From Rhipicephalus microplus (taxonomy: Eukaryota > Arthropoda > Arachnida > Ixodida > Ixodidae): a stretch of 64,000 nucleotides of DNA. The position numbers were made by a program, and so were the translations under genes. Shown here piece by piece: positions 43,172 to 54,226 of this stretch; within the stretch, counting starts at the first letter, position 1; each line of letters begins with the position of its first letter. The notes beneath the pieces are model-generated. The model ran no database searches. It was not told where the DNA came from and was given only the letters and a program-made list of their open reading frames with translations. The stretch spans positions 255,427,592 to 255,491,591 of the forward strand of contig NC_134710.1 of NCBI RefSeq assembly GCF_043290135.1, read 5' to 3'.

Positions 43172-44528
43172 ATGTATTATAATTTCAGTGTTCAATATTG
43201 CAAAGGTTCTAATAACGTGGTTGTTGATGCACTGTCGCGCCTTCCTCTTCAGATACCAGTTACTGAAGAGCGGGATGAGGAAGTTGTTTCATTAGTTACT
43301 TCCTGCATTACTAAAGCTGAGCTTCAGGCAGCTACAGCTGCAGATTCCACTTTGTCTCAAGTTCTCAAATATTTACGTGAAGGATGGCCTTCCAAATGTG
43401 CTCTTGCTTCTGAATTCTTGCCTTACTTCGCAGTCCGACAGGAACTGTCTTGTGTCGAGGACTTGCTTTTCCGCGATGAACGCGTGATTCCCCCTGGTTC
43501 TTTCCGTAACAAGCTAATACAGCTTGCCCATGAGGCCCATCCAGGCATTGTCCGCACCAAACAGAATCTCCGAGACAGGTACGGGTGGCCAGCCTTAGAC
43601 AAGCATGTCAAGCATGCAGTTTACAACTGCCATATATGTCAGGCAGCTGACAAGTCTATGGAGGCGGAAATGTCGTAGGCCCGTGTGCTCAGATTTCGGT
43701 GCACGTTAAAGAACCCCAGGTGGTCAAAATTTCCGGAGCCCTCCACTACGGCGTCTCTCATAATCATATGGTGATTTTGGGACGTTAAACCCCACAAATC
43801 AATCAATCAGCTGAGAAGTCTGCCAAACCTGCATTTTCTCCGTAGTAGCCAGTCCAGTGGCCTGATCGGCCTTGGCAGAAACTCGGCATGGACATCATCG
43901 GTCCTTTGCATAATGTTCCGCAAAATGCCCGGTTCATTGTTTCTCTCATTGACTACTATTCCAAATGGCCAGAGCTTTGTTTCACACATACGGTTACTTT
44001 TGAGGTCCTCATTGAGTTTCTGTCTTCAATCTTCAGCCGGGAAGGTTTTCCTGATGCCATAGTTACGGACAATGGTCCACAGTTTCAGTCCCAACATTTC
44101 GAGGCTTTTCTTTCACAACGAGAAATTCAGCACTTGAGGTCATCACTTTTCTATCCCCAATCAAATGGGCAAATCGAGCGCTTTAACGCGTTCTGAAGGA
44201 ACATATCCAGATCGCCCAATTAGAGCACCATCCCCTCAAGCAAGTCTTGACTGAATGTTTAGCTTCGTACAGGTTCACACCACAAGGCACCACTGGAGTG
44301 TCTCCTGCTCAACTTCTCCATGGTAGGCAACCACGAGTTGCTCTCGACATAGTCTCTTTGCCTCATAACATAGCAGTGTCGTCTCCTGATCAAATCCGTA
44401 CCAGGGTTTTTTCTCAGCAACAAGCAATGAAAAAGTATGTCGACACCCGTCGAGGTGCAAAGCAGTCCAAAGTTCGCACTGGCGATCTAGTCAAGGTTCG
44501 TGTGCCAGGCAAGCGCCCCAAGTATTGA
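43172..44528 (+). pseudogene. Gypsy-2 integrase, disrupted by a SINE and stops
   Basis: The end of RNase H (KGSNNVVVDALSRLPL) is followed by the zinc finger (HEAHPGIVRTKQNLRDRYGW, CHICQAADKS). There the SINE 43658-43808 interrupts the frame. The core resumes with MDIIGPLHNVPQNARF, VTDNGPQFQSQHFEAF and YPQSNGQIERFNAF, the D-D-E triad, then stops at 44194. The remainder (FTPQGTTGVSPAQLLHGRQP) is in another frame, ending at 44528 before GPYEVLG. Confidence 0.85.
43658..43808 (+). mobile_element. 5'-truncated Ruka-type SINE inside the gypsy-2 integrase
   Basis: The sequence from ATGGAGGCGGAAATGT to the AATCAATCAATC tail is the 3' part of the same SINE as 3315-3566. It is flanked by AGCTGACAAGTCT (43645-43657) and AGCTGAGAAGTCT (43809-43821), a 13-bp duplication with one difference. 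Without it the integrase frame continues. Confidence 0.92.
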
Positions 44529-44543
44529 GGTCCTTACGAAGTC

Positions 44544-45047
44544 TTGGGCCAGGTTAGCCCCACTTCTTTTCGCTTAAGTGATGGTAACATCTGGAATGCT
44601 TCGCGCCTTGTTATTTTTCATACGGATTCGCCTTCAACACCTAAAAGTCTTCCCCATCACGTTCCGTCCGCGCCTTTCAACTATCCATCAGATTATTACA
44701 TGTGGCCTCCATGTACAGGCATTTCTTCAAGGGGGGAGGAGTTACCAGTGGGTGTCACTGGTTCAAGTTCACCAAGTCATACGGTTCACTTCGAACCTTC
44801 AAATTCGGCTGAGACCGTTGAACCGGACTCCGGTCCGCAAAATTCTTCCGAAGCTCATGCTGCGAGCTCTGATGAGACCGCGAGTTTTAACGCTCGTTCA
44901 GAGCCTTCACAATCTTCTACTGCTCTTGATGTGTCACATCAGAGCAGAAGTGACCAAAGAGCATACACACCTGATTCTACACCCAAAAGGGCCCGCCCTA
45001 AGCGGAAGTGGCAGAAGCCGCGTCGGTTCGAAGACTATGTGATGTAG
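44544..45047 (+). CDS. Gypsy-2 integrase C-terminal extension
   Basis: The frame starts in the GPY-like module (VSPTSFRLSDGNIWNASRL) and continues as a Ser/Pro-rich, disordered tail ending KRARPKRKWQKPRRFEDYVM. A basic C terminus is common in integrases of Mag-like elements. A second overlapping frame here is a shadow. Confidence 0.65.
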   Translation: MGQVSPTSFRLSDGNIWNASRLVIFHTDSPSTPKSLPHHVPSAPFNYPSDYYMWPPCTGISSRGEELPVGVTGSSSPSHTVHFEPSNSAETVEPDSGPQNSSEAHAASSDETASFNARSEPSQSSTALDVSHQSRSDQRAYTPDSTPKRARPKRKWQKPRRFEDYVM

Positions 45048-45227
45048 AACTCTTGTTCCGAACAGTTGTGTACATTTTTTTGTTTGTCAGTGCATTTTCA
45101 GGACTCGTAGTGTGTGAGTTCGGTGTGCCGTGCTCCGAATTTTCATGTGTTCTAACGTACATACCTTGTATATACTTTTGTATCGATCATGTGTAAATAT
45201 AAACAGTGTATAGGTGAATTTTTTTTC

Positions 45228-45241
45228 GAGGAGGGGATGGT
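45228..45241 (+). other. Gypsy-2 polypurine tract
   Basis: GAGGAGGGGATGGT lies directly before the 3' LTR, the plus-strand primer position. Confidence 0.7.
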
Positions 45242-45500
45242 TGTTGTGTTCTGGGTTTCGGTTTCGGAATGACATGTGAGGATGCCAGGGGGCGCCGCTC
45301 TGGCATCCAGGGTTTCAAGGCGACTGTAAAATAAAATCAGGTGTGTTGGGTAACCGTGGAGTGCGGTTGTTGTTCTTTCCTTCGGTGTTTCGCGCCAACC
45401 CGCGTGTTCGGGCTGGTCGGCGTCCCCGCCGGCCGCGTACGTCTTCATCGGCCGTCTTTTTCTTCTGCTTCATCGGGACCAGCCAGCCCCCAACACAGCA
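45242..45500 (+). repeat. Gypsy-2 3' LTR
   Basis: Same length and ends as the 5' LTR, followed by GTAAC. Confidence 0.9.
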
Positions 45501-45607
45501 GTAACGATAGAAGCCGTTAAAGTTACGTCCAAACGTAAAAGTAAACAAAAAATATTAGGTCTAGCGTGGCAATACAAAACCGGCTTGTTAGCCATTCCAT
45601 ACCAATC

Positions 45608-45625
45608 GGCTGCTGTGGCGTAGTT
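45608..45625. repeat. 18-bp target duplication, left copy, of the Tx1-like LINE
   Basis: GGCTGCTGTGGCGTAGTT here and perfectly again at 50366-50383, where it is the first 18 nt of a tRNA-like sequence. Confidence 0.9.
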
Positions 45626-45662
45626 CACTCCACTTTCGGCTTCGGTGGGAGACGGACGTGTG

Positions 45663-46808
45663 ATGGCTCGCTCCGTGCGAGGTGCTTCGGCGGCCGCTGC
45701 TAGCCGCGGTGTCAGGTTCCCTTCTGCACCATCGGATTACCGGTTTTTGTTGCCTACATTGCCGTCGGGTGACAGTATGGAAGAGTGTGTGTTTCTGCAC
45801 GGGGATTTGGAAAAAAGACCATACCAGTTGGAAGACTTTCGGGCCCCGTTGGAAGAAGTGGGACTCATCAAGGCGATCACTGGCATTGGAGCCTTTCAGA
45901 TGAATCACATCTGGCTGGCGAAGATGCGAACCAAGGATGACAAAGAAGCATTACTAAAAACAGGTGGACTCCGAGTCAAGGGTGGCTTCTGTGCTATCAT
46001 CGACCCTATCCAACATGATGTAACCGTTAAAATCCACTGGGTTGACTTTGCGGTCTCGAATGAGAGCATTCGACAAGCGTTAGGTGAGTTTGGTGAAGTT
46101 CTGAAGGTTTCCAACGATAACTGGACCGTCGCGGGCTTTGAACACGCAATATCGACGACAAGGGTGGTACGACTGAAACTGAAGGAAGGCGTGGTGCTAG
46201 AAGACTTGCCGCACCTTTTTAAGATTGGAGGGGGCACCGTCCTTTTTGTGGCTCCGGGTCGGGCTCCGCTTTGCCTAAGATGTCACATGCAAGGAAATAT
46301 ACGACGAGACTGCCAGACCCCCCGCTGTGTATGCCGAGCGTTTGGACATGAAAGTCAAGATTGCGTCAGGAGTTATGCCAGAGTTACGAAGACCGTGCTG
46401 CCAACAGACGACACCCAAGATAATCTAATGGACGCCGAAGAGGCTGAGAAGTTGGCCCCTGGCAGCAACGCCGTAGGACCCGACGCCACGGTTCAGGCAA
46501 CTGGAGAAGAGACAGCCGACGTGACAACGCAAGACGGCAAAGACTCAACGAAAGAATCCGAGGAGTTGGCCGCAGCAGGCGGCCAGCAGGAGATTCAAGA
46601 ATCGATGGAGGAAGACATGGGTACCAGTGGCAATATCGCTACGCCAAAAGCCGGCACAAAGTCTCCGGAAGCAACCACGGGACGCGGCAAGCGTTACCGA
46701 GTGGAGAGCACGGAACGCAACCTAAAACGCCCGGAGCGTCTGTGGCATCGCGTCACGGGCGCTAAGAGTAAAACATATGCCCTCGAAACCCGGTCGGCGT
46801 CATCGTAG
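45663..46808 (+). CDS. Tx1-like LINE ORF1 (nucleic-acid-binding protein)
   Basis: From the ATG at 45663 the 381-residue frame is intact. The first 200 residues hold an RRM-like fold (HIWLAKMRTKDDKEALLKTG, TVKIHWVDFAVSNESI). Then come the CCHC-type knuckles LCLRCHMQGNIRRDCQTPRC and CVCRAFGHESQDCVRSY, typical of Tx1/L1-type ORF1 in ticks. The acidic, Glu/Ala-rich tail (DLMDAEEAEKL) ends with a basic segment. It would package the element RNA. The next gene starts 105 bp downstream. Confidence 0.85.
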   Translation: MARSVRGASAAAASRGVRFPSAPSDYRFLLPTLPSGDSMEECVFLHGDLEKRPYQLEDFRAPLEEVGLIKAITGIGAFQMNHIWLAKMRTKDDKEALLKTGGLRVKGGFCAIIDPIQHDVTVKIHWVDFAVSNESIRQALGEFGEVLKVSNDNWTVAGFEHAISTTRVVRLKLKEGVVLEDLPHLFKIGGGTVLFVAPGRAPLCLRCHMQGNIRRDCQTPRCVCRAFGHESQDCVRSYARVTKTVLPTDDTQDNLMDAEEAEKLAPGSNAVGPDATVQATGEETADVTTQDGKDSTKESEELAAAGGQQEIQESMEEDMGTSGNIATPKAGTKSPEATTGRGKRYRVESTERNLKRPERLWHRVTGAKSKTYALETRSASS

Positions 46809-46913
46809 CCGGTACGGGGACAGGATCGAGACGCGTAAGACCCCGGTTTTCCCACTGCACGGTATACGAGACACGGTAAGCGCAGCATTGTAGTTTTCAT
46901 CTTTTTCATCAAC

Positions 46914-49900
46914 ATGGCTAGCATGACTGCGCCTTTACGCATTGGTACGGTGAATGTACGTGGTCTAGGAACGCGTCGCAAACAGTACCAGTTGAAACGC
47001 TTCATGCAAGAAAAAGACCTTGACTTGCTCGCGGTCCAGGAGTCTAAAGTTAGTACTGAGGACGCGACTGATAGCTTGGTAGCAGGATTTTCATTGCGGT
47101 ACAATGCGTGTGTGAGCTATGCAGTGGGAGCATCAGCCGGATATATTATTTTTGTCAAGAACTCTCTTGGTATTGTAGTGGAAGAGGTCAAAAGTTGCCT
47201 ACATGGGCGTTTTGTTTTGTGAGACTTTTGTTACGGGAACACTAAATTCAGAGTTATCTGTGTATGGGCACCTACAAATTCGAGAGACAGATGTTTGTTT
47301 TTTCGGGAAATGCAAGCGTGCCTTGAATGTCAGAAATGTGTGATTCTGTTGGGTGACTTCAATTGTGTTTTGACCCAAGAAGATTGCACGTATACTGCTA
47401 AATTAGGTGATGAAAGCGTTGGTTTGCTTAGAGACAGCCTTAATAAGTACTTTTTACATGACGTAGCTCTGTTTGCGATGGGTGGCAGTCGCCATCACTT
47501 CACACATTTTCAAGGTTCGAGTCACGCACGACTAGATCGAGCATATGTTTGTTTTGAGATAGTACCTTTATGTCAGAACTATGACGTTCATGCTGTTTCC
47601 TTCAGTGATCATTGCTTAGTTTCGTTTGAGATAGGTAGAAAGTGCAAAAAGAAGGTTGTATGGGAAACATGGAAACTGAATACTAAGATAATTACGCACG
47701 AAGGGTTTGTAGATAAGACAAAGAAGGAAATCGAGAATTTTTTCAAAAACGCAGAAAGGAGTGCCTCGGAAAGACGGGAATTATTTAAGCAAAAGATAAA
47801 AATGAACGCAATAGAGTGTGGTTGCTACATGCAGTATCAAGCTCGAAGACAGGAACGTGAGCTACGGGCAGAGCTAAATGATTTGGTGAATATTGAAGCA
47901 GAAAACCCGGGCTTATTCACACATCAACTGCAGGTTGTCAAAAACAAAATTGAATGTCTTGAAGAAGATAAATATAAAGGCGCAATTATACGAGCAAGAG
48001 CTGAGAGATTCCTCGTGGGCGAAGCCCCGACAAAGGAGCCTTGTCAGATGAAAAGGCATATGCGCGAGCTCACGACATACTAGAGATAGAATGGAATGGT
48101 AAAGTATTGAAAGAACATAAAGATATTATGAAAGCTTTTGAAAACTATTATCAGGACTTGTTTGCTTACCGCGAACCAAAGGAGCTGGGATTTGTAGATG
48201 AGTTCTTGATAGAAATGCCGACACTTAATGCTGAGGACACAAATTTATTGGAAATGTCTATTAGTATAGGGGAAATTGAGAAGGCTATCGATGATCTTGG
48301 CATGGGCAAATCACCTGGTCCAGATGGCATTAATGCCGCCTTTTACAAGGCGTTCAAGGAGGATATGGCCGCCGCATTGCATGAGGTTTTTTCAGAGTCT
48401 TTAGATCGCGGAACTCTGCCTCCATCGTTTAATCCAGCACACACCGTGCTGATTCCTAAAGGGTAAGAGCAACATGTTTTACGCAAAGTGACAGGATACA
48501 GGCCAATCATGCTAACAAACGTAGATTATAAGGTGTTTATGAAAGTTCTGGCTAGGAGGTTGCAAGGAGTTATATACAAGTTGGTCGGGTCACATCAGAC
48601 TTGCGGCATCAAGCATAGGAGCATATTCACGAATGTTCATGTTGCCAGGAGCATTTTGGAGTATTGTGACGCTGCGCTTTTAAAAGTAGCTATGTTGCAA
48701 ATTGACATAGCCAAGGCTTTCGACATGGTTCCACACAATATACTCTTCATGCTAGCTGAGTACGTTGGTCTTGGTGCGATCATATGTAAAGGTATTAGAT
48801 TGGCATACAAAAGTTCAACCACCAATTTAATTTTAAATAGAGAACTCTCACAGCGCATACAAGTACTTTCTTCCGTGCGCCAGGGGTGTCCTTTAAGTCC
48901 TTTGCTCTTCGCTCTATTTTTGGAACCATTGTGTCAGAAAGTGATTCACCATGCAGGGAATAATGGTTTCAGGTTGCAGTCATGCAAAGTGCGTGTTTTG
49001 GCATACGCCGACGACATCGCTTTTTTTGCAGTTGATAGAGAGAGTGTCACTTCGTTATTAAAAATCACTCAAAGGTTTCATTACACGAGTGGAAGTTTAA
49101 TGAATAAAGAGAAAAGCATTGGTTTATGGCATGGTAATTGGGACCTTACGCCCAGTTCCTTTGGAAATATTCAGTGGCTCACGACGCCTAGTCGTTACCT
49201 AGGGGTACCATTGGACAGGTATCAAGACAGTGAAGCATTTTGGCTTGGAAAGGCTGAAGAACTGCGCGCGACCGCTGAAGGATGGGGCGGTCGTGGCTTA
49301 TCAATTTTCTCTCGGTCAGCTGTATGCAATGTGTTTCTGGCTGCTAAAATTATGTACCTTTTGCAAGTACTTAGTTGTAAGCGTAAAATCATTCACAAAG
49401 TTCACAGGATATTCGCCACGTTCATCTGGAGCTCTACGTGGGAGAGAACATCTAGAACGAACTTGTTTCGGCGAGTTAAGCAAGGAGGGCTGTCTCTGGG
49501 CCATCTGTTTCTTAACCAAGTAATATCACGTTTCCTGCTCATTAGAGACCAGAGAGACTCGTTTTTACGTTCTTTATTTCAAACAACGCTGTTACACCAC
49601 ATGCCTGACTTCTTTGTATTTTCAGACAGGCGAGAACGACACACCTTGTCACCGTTCTTATGCGAAGTTGTGTTCTCATATCGTTTCTTAAGGGCGACGT
49701 TTTCGATAGATTACCTAACTAATGTGAAAAGAAAGCGCCTTATGAAACACCTTATACAGAATGTTTTTCCGGTGCCTCTGTACCGTTCAAGGTATGAAAA
49801 ATCATATAGTCATGACGTACTAAAGCGAGTGAAAAACATGTGTATACCACCAAATGTGAAAACCTTCTTTTTTAAACTTCATACGGGAACCTTGCCAGTA

Positions 49901-50308
49901 AAAACATGGCTTGAAGAGAGAGGGATGTATGTACCATGGGGAAGCAGCTGTCTCCTGTGTAACAAACCTGAGACCATTGAACATGTGTTTATTGATTGTA
50001 AGAACGCTATTTTCTTTTGGGACATTTTACAGAGGACTTTGAAAAAAGATTTACCTCTTACTTCATATGGAATTCGTTTTTTGCCTTGTGATAGTTCTGT
50101 GCAAAATTTGGATGTTATATCTTTACTTGGTCTTCATTCGGTTTGGCGTAGTATGCTATCGTACAGACACTGTGATGTGAGAGTTCTATCCGTTAATGAG
50201 TGTTTCGTGGAAGCTGTTATAAAAGTGCGAGATGTGTATAAGACTACCGACTGTGATGATGATGTAATATCTTTGTTTGACGCGTTATCACGCATGAAAC
50301 ACGTGTGA
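46914..50308 (+). pseudogene. Tx1-like LINE ORF2: endonuclease and reverse transcriptase, three lesions
   Basis: From the ATG at 46914 the endonuclease shows LRIGTVNVRGLG, LLAVQESKV, VILLGDFNCVL and SFSDHCLVSF. A TGA at 47220-47222 interrupts it. A frameshift near 48045 and a TAA at 48464-48466 follow, the latter just before TGYRPIMLTNVDYK. The RT has GMGKSPGPDGI, IDIAKAFDMVPH, SSVRQGCPLSPLLFALFLEP and YADDIAFF (catalytic YADD intact). The C terminus has CLLCNKPETIEHVFIDC, the Tx1/L1 knuckle. It would nick the target and copy the element RNA in place. Confidence 0.88.
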
Positions 50309-50365
50309 TACTGATTGCCATATTAGCTTGACCCGTAGTTAAGAAGGCAATAAAGAAAAAAAAAA

Positions 50366-50440
50366 GGCTGCTGTGGCGTAGTTGTTTAGAGCTGCACATC
50401 AAAAACTGGTGAGGTCTGTGGTTCAAGCCCCATTGCAGCC
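50366..50440 (+). tRNA. tRNA-like sequence, target of the Tx1-like LINE
   Basis: The 75-nt stretch starts GGCTGCTGTGGCGTAGTT and ends CATTGCAGCC; the acceptor GGCTGC pairs with GCAGCC. The A-box region is GTGGCGTAGTTGTTTAGAGC and the B box GGTTCAAGCCC. The D and T arms close poorly, so it is a degenerate tRNA or a SINE head rather than a working gene. Poly(T) at 50452-50463 could terminate Pol III. Confidence 0.55.
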
Positions 50441-50464
50441 TTTGATACTCTATCTTTTTTTTTT

Positions 50465-50906
50465 GTTCGCGCATATATTGTTTTAACACTTGCGCCTCCT
50501 CATCAGCCTCCCGTCAGCCTGACTTTCTGCTGGTGGTGGTCCTGTCCACAGGCCCTTCAATATTGGATGTTGGATGACTGTCGCAGAATTGACTATATTT
50601 ATTTATTATGATACAGTGTATTGCGAATTAGTGCTCTTAATCGACGAGACGCAAAAGGACACTAAAAACTCAAATGCAGCTGGCTGCATTGGTTTCTCCG
50701 GCACAGGTGTGAGGAGTGCCGATTTCCACGGTTTATCAAAGTTTTAATGACAGAAAGGCGCACTGCAACGTAGTCTCGGGAAACTTTTTTTATGTCGTTC
50801 AGTGTACCATCACCTGACGAGGTAATCGGCACGCCGCTTCAAAGTACTGATGTGCCACCGCAATGGTCTAGGTGATCAGCACTTGCTAAACTATGCCCAA
50901 GGTCAA
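50465..50906. other. No feature recognised
   Basis: Unique-looking sequence between the tRNA-like target and a LINE tail; short open frames only. Confidence 0.4.
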
Positions 50907-51235
50907 GAGAGAGAGAAAAGTCTTTATTCACAGGATCCTGCGTGGGGTAGGTGCCGGCCTCGCAGGGCGCAGTCTACCGTTCTAATGTTCTAGTCTATGC
51001 AGTCCTAGAAACACTGGGCCAAGAACTCGAGGGTTGAACCTGACCCGACAGAGGATACTTGGGTTCCCGTACCCTGCGCTTGCGGGTCTCGAGTTCCCGT
51101 TCTCCTCTGCCTGGCCAGGGCCCCCCTCGAGCCACTGGATCGCCCATTGCCCAAGGGCAAGTGACGACGGCGTTAGCCCATCTAACTACAAAACAGCTTG
51201 TCTGCCTTGCTGAATAACACGTACGGCCTGTGACA
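50907..51235 (-). mobile_element. 5'-truncated LINE 3' tail
   Basis: The minus strand ends GTGAATAAAGACTTTTCTCT (AATAAA followed by an AG-rich tail at 50907-50918), preceded by an Arg/Pro-rich coding-like segment. It has the look of a 3' LINE terminus, but I cannot place the clade. Confidence 0.5.
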
Positions 51236-51249
51236 GCACGGGGACATTC

Positions 51250-51782
51250 AGGGCCAAACCTCGTAAGCGCGAAAATGCACGCGACGAGCGACGCGACGTG
51301 GATCGTCTTCGCGCGATCAGTCGCTAGCGCAGGCAAACCTCATTTACGCGACAGCTTTGGCGAGCGAATTCCACCGTTGCTGGCATGAGGCCGTCAACTC
51401 GCACCAAGAAAACCGCGTAGCGAGCGCTTTCCAATTTAAAAATAAGATATATTGTTGTGTAATGGAACGGAAAGTGTTTATTATTGCCTTGCAGCACTTT
51501 TTTATATGCACATGCGTAATAACCGTAGCGTTATTTTTTGTTGCGCATACGTGTCTCGGGCAGGGTCACGTGCACCTATGTAGTCTTTGTCTTTTCCGGT
51601 TTTTCGCTATTGGCTGCTTGAGCCCAGCACTTCCGGGCGATGAGCGACGGTTTCCAAATCTGGAGAACCGAGTGATCGTGCGAAAATGAGCACGCGACAC
51701 GTCGCGCGAACGCCCTGTTTCGTCGCTCATAGCGTCGCTCGTCGTTGTCGCGTGCATTTTCGCGCTTATGAGGTTTGGCCTT
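51250..51782. mobile_element. Non-autonomous DNA transposon with ~36-bp TIRs
   Basis: AGGGCCAAACCTCGTAAGCG then CGAAAATGCACGCGAC at the left is inverted at the right end (GTCGCGTGCATTTTCGCGCT then TATGAGGTTTGGCCTT) with few mismatches. Further CG-rich words (GACGAGCGACGC) are also inverted inside. The element is ~530 bp with no transposase. Its superfamily is unknown. Confidence 0.7.
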
Positions 51783-53082
51783 TACGTAGCAGCGGATGAA
51801 AACGACCGTACGTGTTCGCACTTATCAAAACAGCCGGCAATGCAGTAGCTTTGGCCTTCGGAGATCACAGGCTTCGTAAGAACACTACAATGAAGTTTAT
51901 TCCATCCATCGTAAGAACACTCCGCAGAGGCGCTGGGGTTTCATGCATGTGCATCCGGTCAGTGACACATGAACTGTGCACGAGCATTTATTTCATCGTC
52001 GATCTTGCCTTTCGCGACAAGCAAAAACTCGGCAGCAAGAACACTTTCACCACGCTTGGCATTGCACCACGCTTGGCATTGCAATCTAGAAAATGCAGTA
52101 TGTCCAACAACAATAATCCGCACTTCATACTGAGAAACTTTATGGCGCACACACTCAGATGAAGCTGCGGCGCGGTGGACGGCCGCACTAGCTCCAACTA
52201 CCAGGTTCAACTGGGCCAATCACATGAACCAGCGACAACACAGGGTCTCCGGTCCTCCTTGGGGGTGGCTAGGGTGGCTATATTCCTAGGGGCAGCCTAG
52301 GCCATGGCCACGATTTTGTCGGAATTTTCACCAGCTACACACATCGCAGGCAGCAACAGCCGCAGCACCCATGGCGCCCCTGTATTTGAAATACTTGCAA
52401 TATGTGTTTAAGTAATGAACCTAGGCTAATTTACTCATCAAACACGTGCTTAATAAAATTTTTGTAGGTTTAACACATTACACAATAATAATTTATACAT
52501 TCAAATAGCTTTAGGTAATAATTTTTAAAGTGACGTCACTTCTGTGCGGCGCAGGAGCCACTTATGTGTGGGGCTGGCTGTGTCGCCGCGTGGCGCAGGA
52601 GACGTTGCCATAGATATTGGAAAATTGTTCTTTATTGTGAAGTTTTTTTTGTTTGCGCCACACGCAAAAGAACACCCACCGCTGATAAAGCGAAGTAACT
52701 GACGCTATTAAATTGGTTTCGTAACTTCCAACTTCACCCGGGTAAAATTGTGGTACTGGGCCAATATGGTCATGTTTATTCTAAACAGCGCTGTTTTCAA
52801 ATGTGCCAACTGATTAGAAGGAAGAAAAATGTAATGTTTGCATCATGCATTTTATCTGAAAGAGTTTGAAAATCACCCCTCAGTTGTGACCAGCTGTCGT
52901 AGAGAAGACGTACATAGAAAAAGCGCGTGCTCTCTGACTCATAAGAAGCAACAAAAATCACAAAAGAAAAATAGAGATAGTCAAGTCTCATAGATAACAT
53001 GGAACTGGAAAGTTTGGTGAAATAAAAATAACGAGAACTGTGTTTTTATTTCAAATGTTGCATATGGGATTGACAAGTTTAT
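51783..53082. other. No feature recognised
   Basis: Mixed sequence with one short tandem duplication, CCACGCTTGGCATTGCA twice at 52052-52084. No gene or terminal repeat is supported. Confidence 0.4.
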
Positions 53083-53335
53083 GGGCCATTCCACACAAAA
53101 CATCCCAGCTATTTTGGCGACCATCTCAAATATACTGAAAAAATTGTGCTGAATTCTTGGATGGACAACAGCGCATTTTCAGAATATTGCGAAGAGGAAA
53201 AAATTTCGCACACGTAGAATCATTTCTAACTTCGTAGAATTGTCGTCCAAGGGATGCTTATCAGAATATTTATTCTTAGAGTATTGTTGCTTGTTTCGAT
53301 ACCAAATTTGGTTTACGTATTAAGTAAAAGCGGAC
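53083..53335 (+). mobile_element. Fragment of the end of the Penelope-derived element
   Basis: GGGCCATTCCACACAAAACA then TCCCAGCTATTTTGGCGACC and the following 200 bp resemble 59704-59950 and, inverted, 61740-61993. Confidence 0.6.
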
Positions 53336-53460
53336 GTATGAGTCATTAGCGCAGCCAGGACTTCTCTCTTGGAGGGGGGGAGAGGTTGCATTTTGAGATA
53401 AAAGTAAATTACCAGATACCTAATTATTACTATAATAGCTGTATTAACTGCCACAGTTCA

Positions 53461-53490
53461 TTTATTATTATTATTATTATTATGATTATG

Positions 53491-53587
<97 letters not shown>
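53461..53587. repeat. (ATT)n microsatellite
   Basis: About 40 ATT units with few interruptions, at the 3' side of the LINE tail 53588-53735. Confidence 0.95.
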
Positions 53588-53735
53588 GCTGGTTGATTGG
53601 TTGGGTGGTTGCGAAACTTTATTGTGGTCCTGCAGCAAGGGGCGCGTTTGCGTGCAGCGGGCGAGGCTCCCACGCCGGGACCGTTAGGCCAAGCCTGATT
53701 GGCTTGAAAAACCTTGCGAGGGCCTAGAAACCGTA
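53588..53735 (-). mobile_element. 5'-truncated LINE 3' tail with (AAT)n
   Basis: On the minus strand the sequence ends GACCACAATAAAGTTTCGCA, AACCACCCAACC, then GCATAATAAT and on into the (AAT)n run. This is the layout of a LINE 3' end with a trinucleotide tail. Confidence 0.55.
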
Positions 53736-54034
53736 TGGTGAAGCAGTGCACGTAGAAATAAATGGCAAATCGAATAAAACACAGCGTAGTATGTAGTTCG
53801 CAACAGAGATGCCTGGCAAATAGTTATGTTTTCTAGCTGGTCAGCTCCATTTCGTGATTATGGTGCTGACGTGTCGGCTGATGCGCGGCCAAACAATGCT
53901 GTTTAAAAAAGGATATATCTTCTATGATAGAGCCAACAAATGGGACGCAAGAAAAGCACACGACGGCACCTGGCGCAGTGTGTCTTTCTTGTATCCCATG
54001 TATTGTATATTTTGGGGTTTTACCTAAGTAATAC

Positions 54035-54226
54035 GTAAATGCCATACAAACAAAATTCATGGCCAGCTTTAGTAGTTAAATAACTGCAACTGAGGATATT
54101 CTGGATAATGCGAACAGAATATAATATATGTCAAACTTCCCTTGAGCCTCGTCAGACTATAGGAATGTGAGTGCACCGCAAATATTGATTATAAGGTTTG
54201 CGGTATTGATTATAAAGAGTATGTAA
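54035..54226 (+). repeat. 192-bp segment duplicated inside the RTE element
   Basis: GTAAATGCCATACAAACAAA to AAGAGTATGTAA; repeated at 55568-55759 with about three differences. Its right end is exactly at the 5' start of the SINE at 54227. Confidence 0.92.

Larger units (their letters stand above)
40006..45500 (+). mobile_element. Ty3/gypsy LTR retrotransposon, standard pol order (Mag-like)
   Basis: Two LTRs of 259 bp each, 40006-40264 and 45242-45500, with TSD GTGAC (40001-40005) and GTAAC (45501-45505), one mismatch. A purine tract (45228-45241) precedes the 3' LTR. Gag, protease, RT, RNase H and integrase follow in the usual order, broken by several stops and frameshifts. A SINE is inserted in the integrase. 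The two LTRs differ at only a handful of sites, so the element is not very old despite the broken frames. Confidence 0.9.
45626..50365 (+). mobile_element. Tx1-clade (L1-like) LINE inserted in a tRNA-like sequence
   Basis: A 4,740-bp plus-strand element ends in AATAAAGAAAAAAAAAA and is bounded by the perfect 18-bp duplication. ORF1 carries CCHC knuckles; ORF2 carries an APE endonuclease, an L1/Tx1-type RT with intact YADD, and a C-terminal cysteine knuckle. The 5' end starts 37 bp before the ORF1 ATG, so the copy looks full length. Damage is light: two nonsense codons and one frameshift in ORF2. The Tx1 clade is known for target-specific families. Confidence 0.85.

Noticed and set aside
53386..53727. 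Open frame rich in Ile and Leu as a membrane protein
   Set aside because: It translates the ATT microsatellite.
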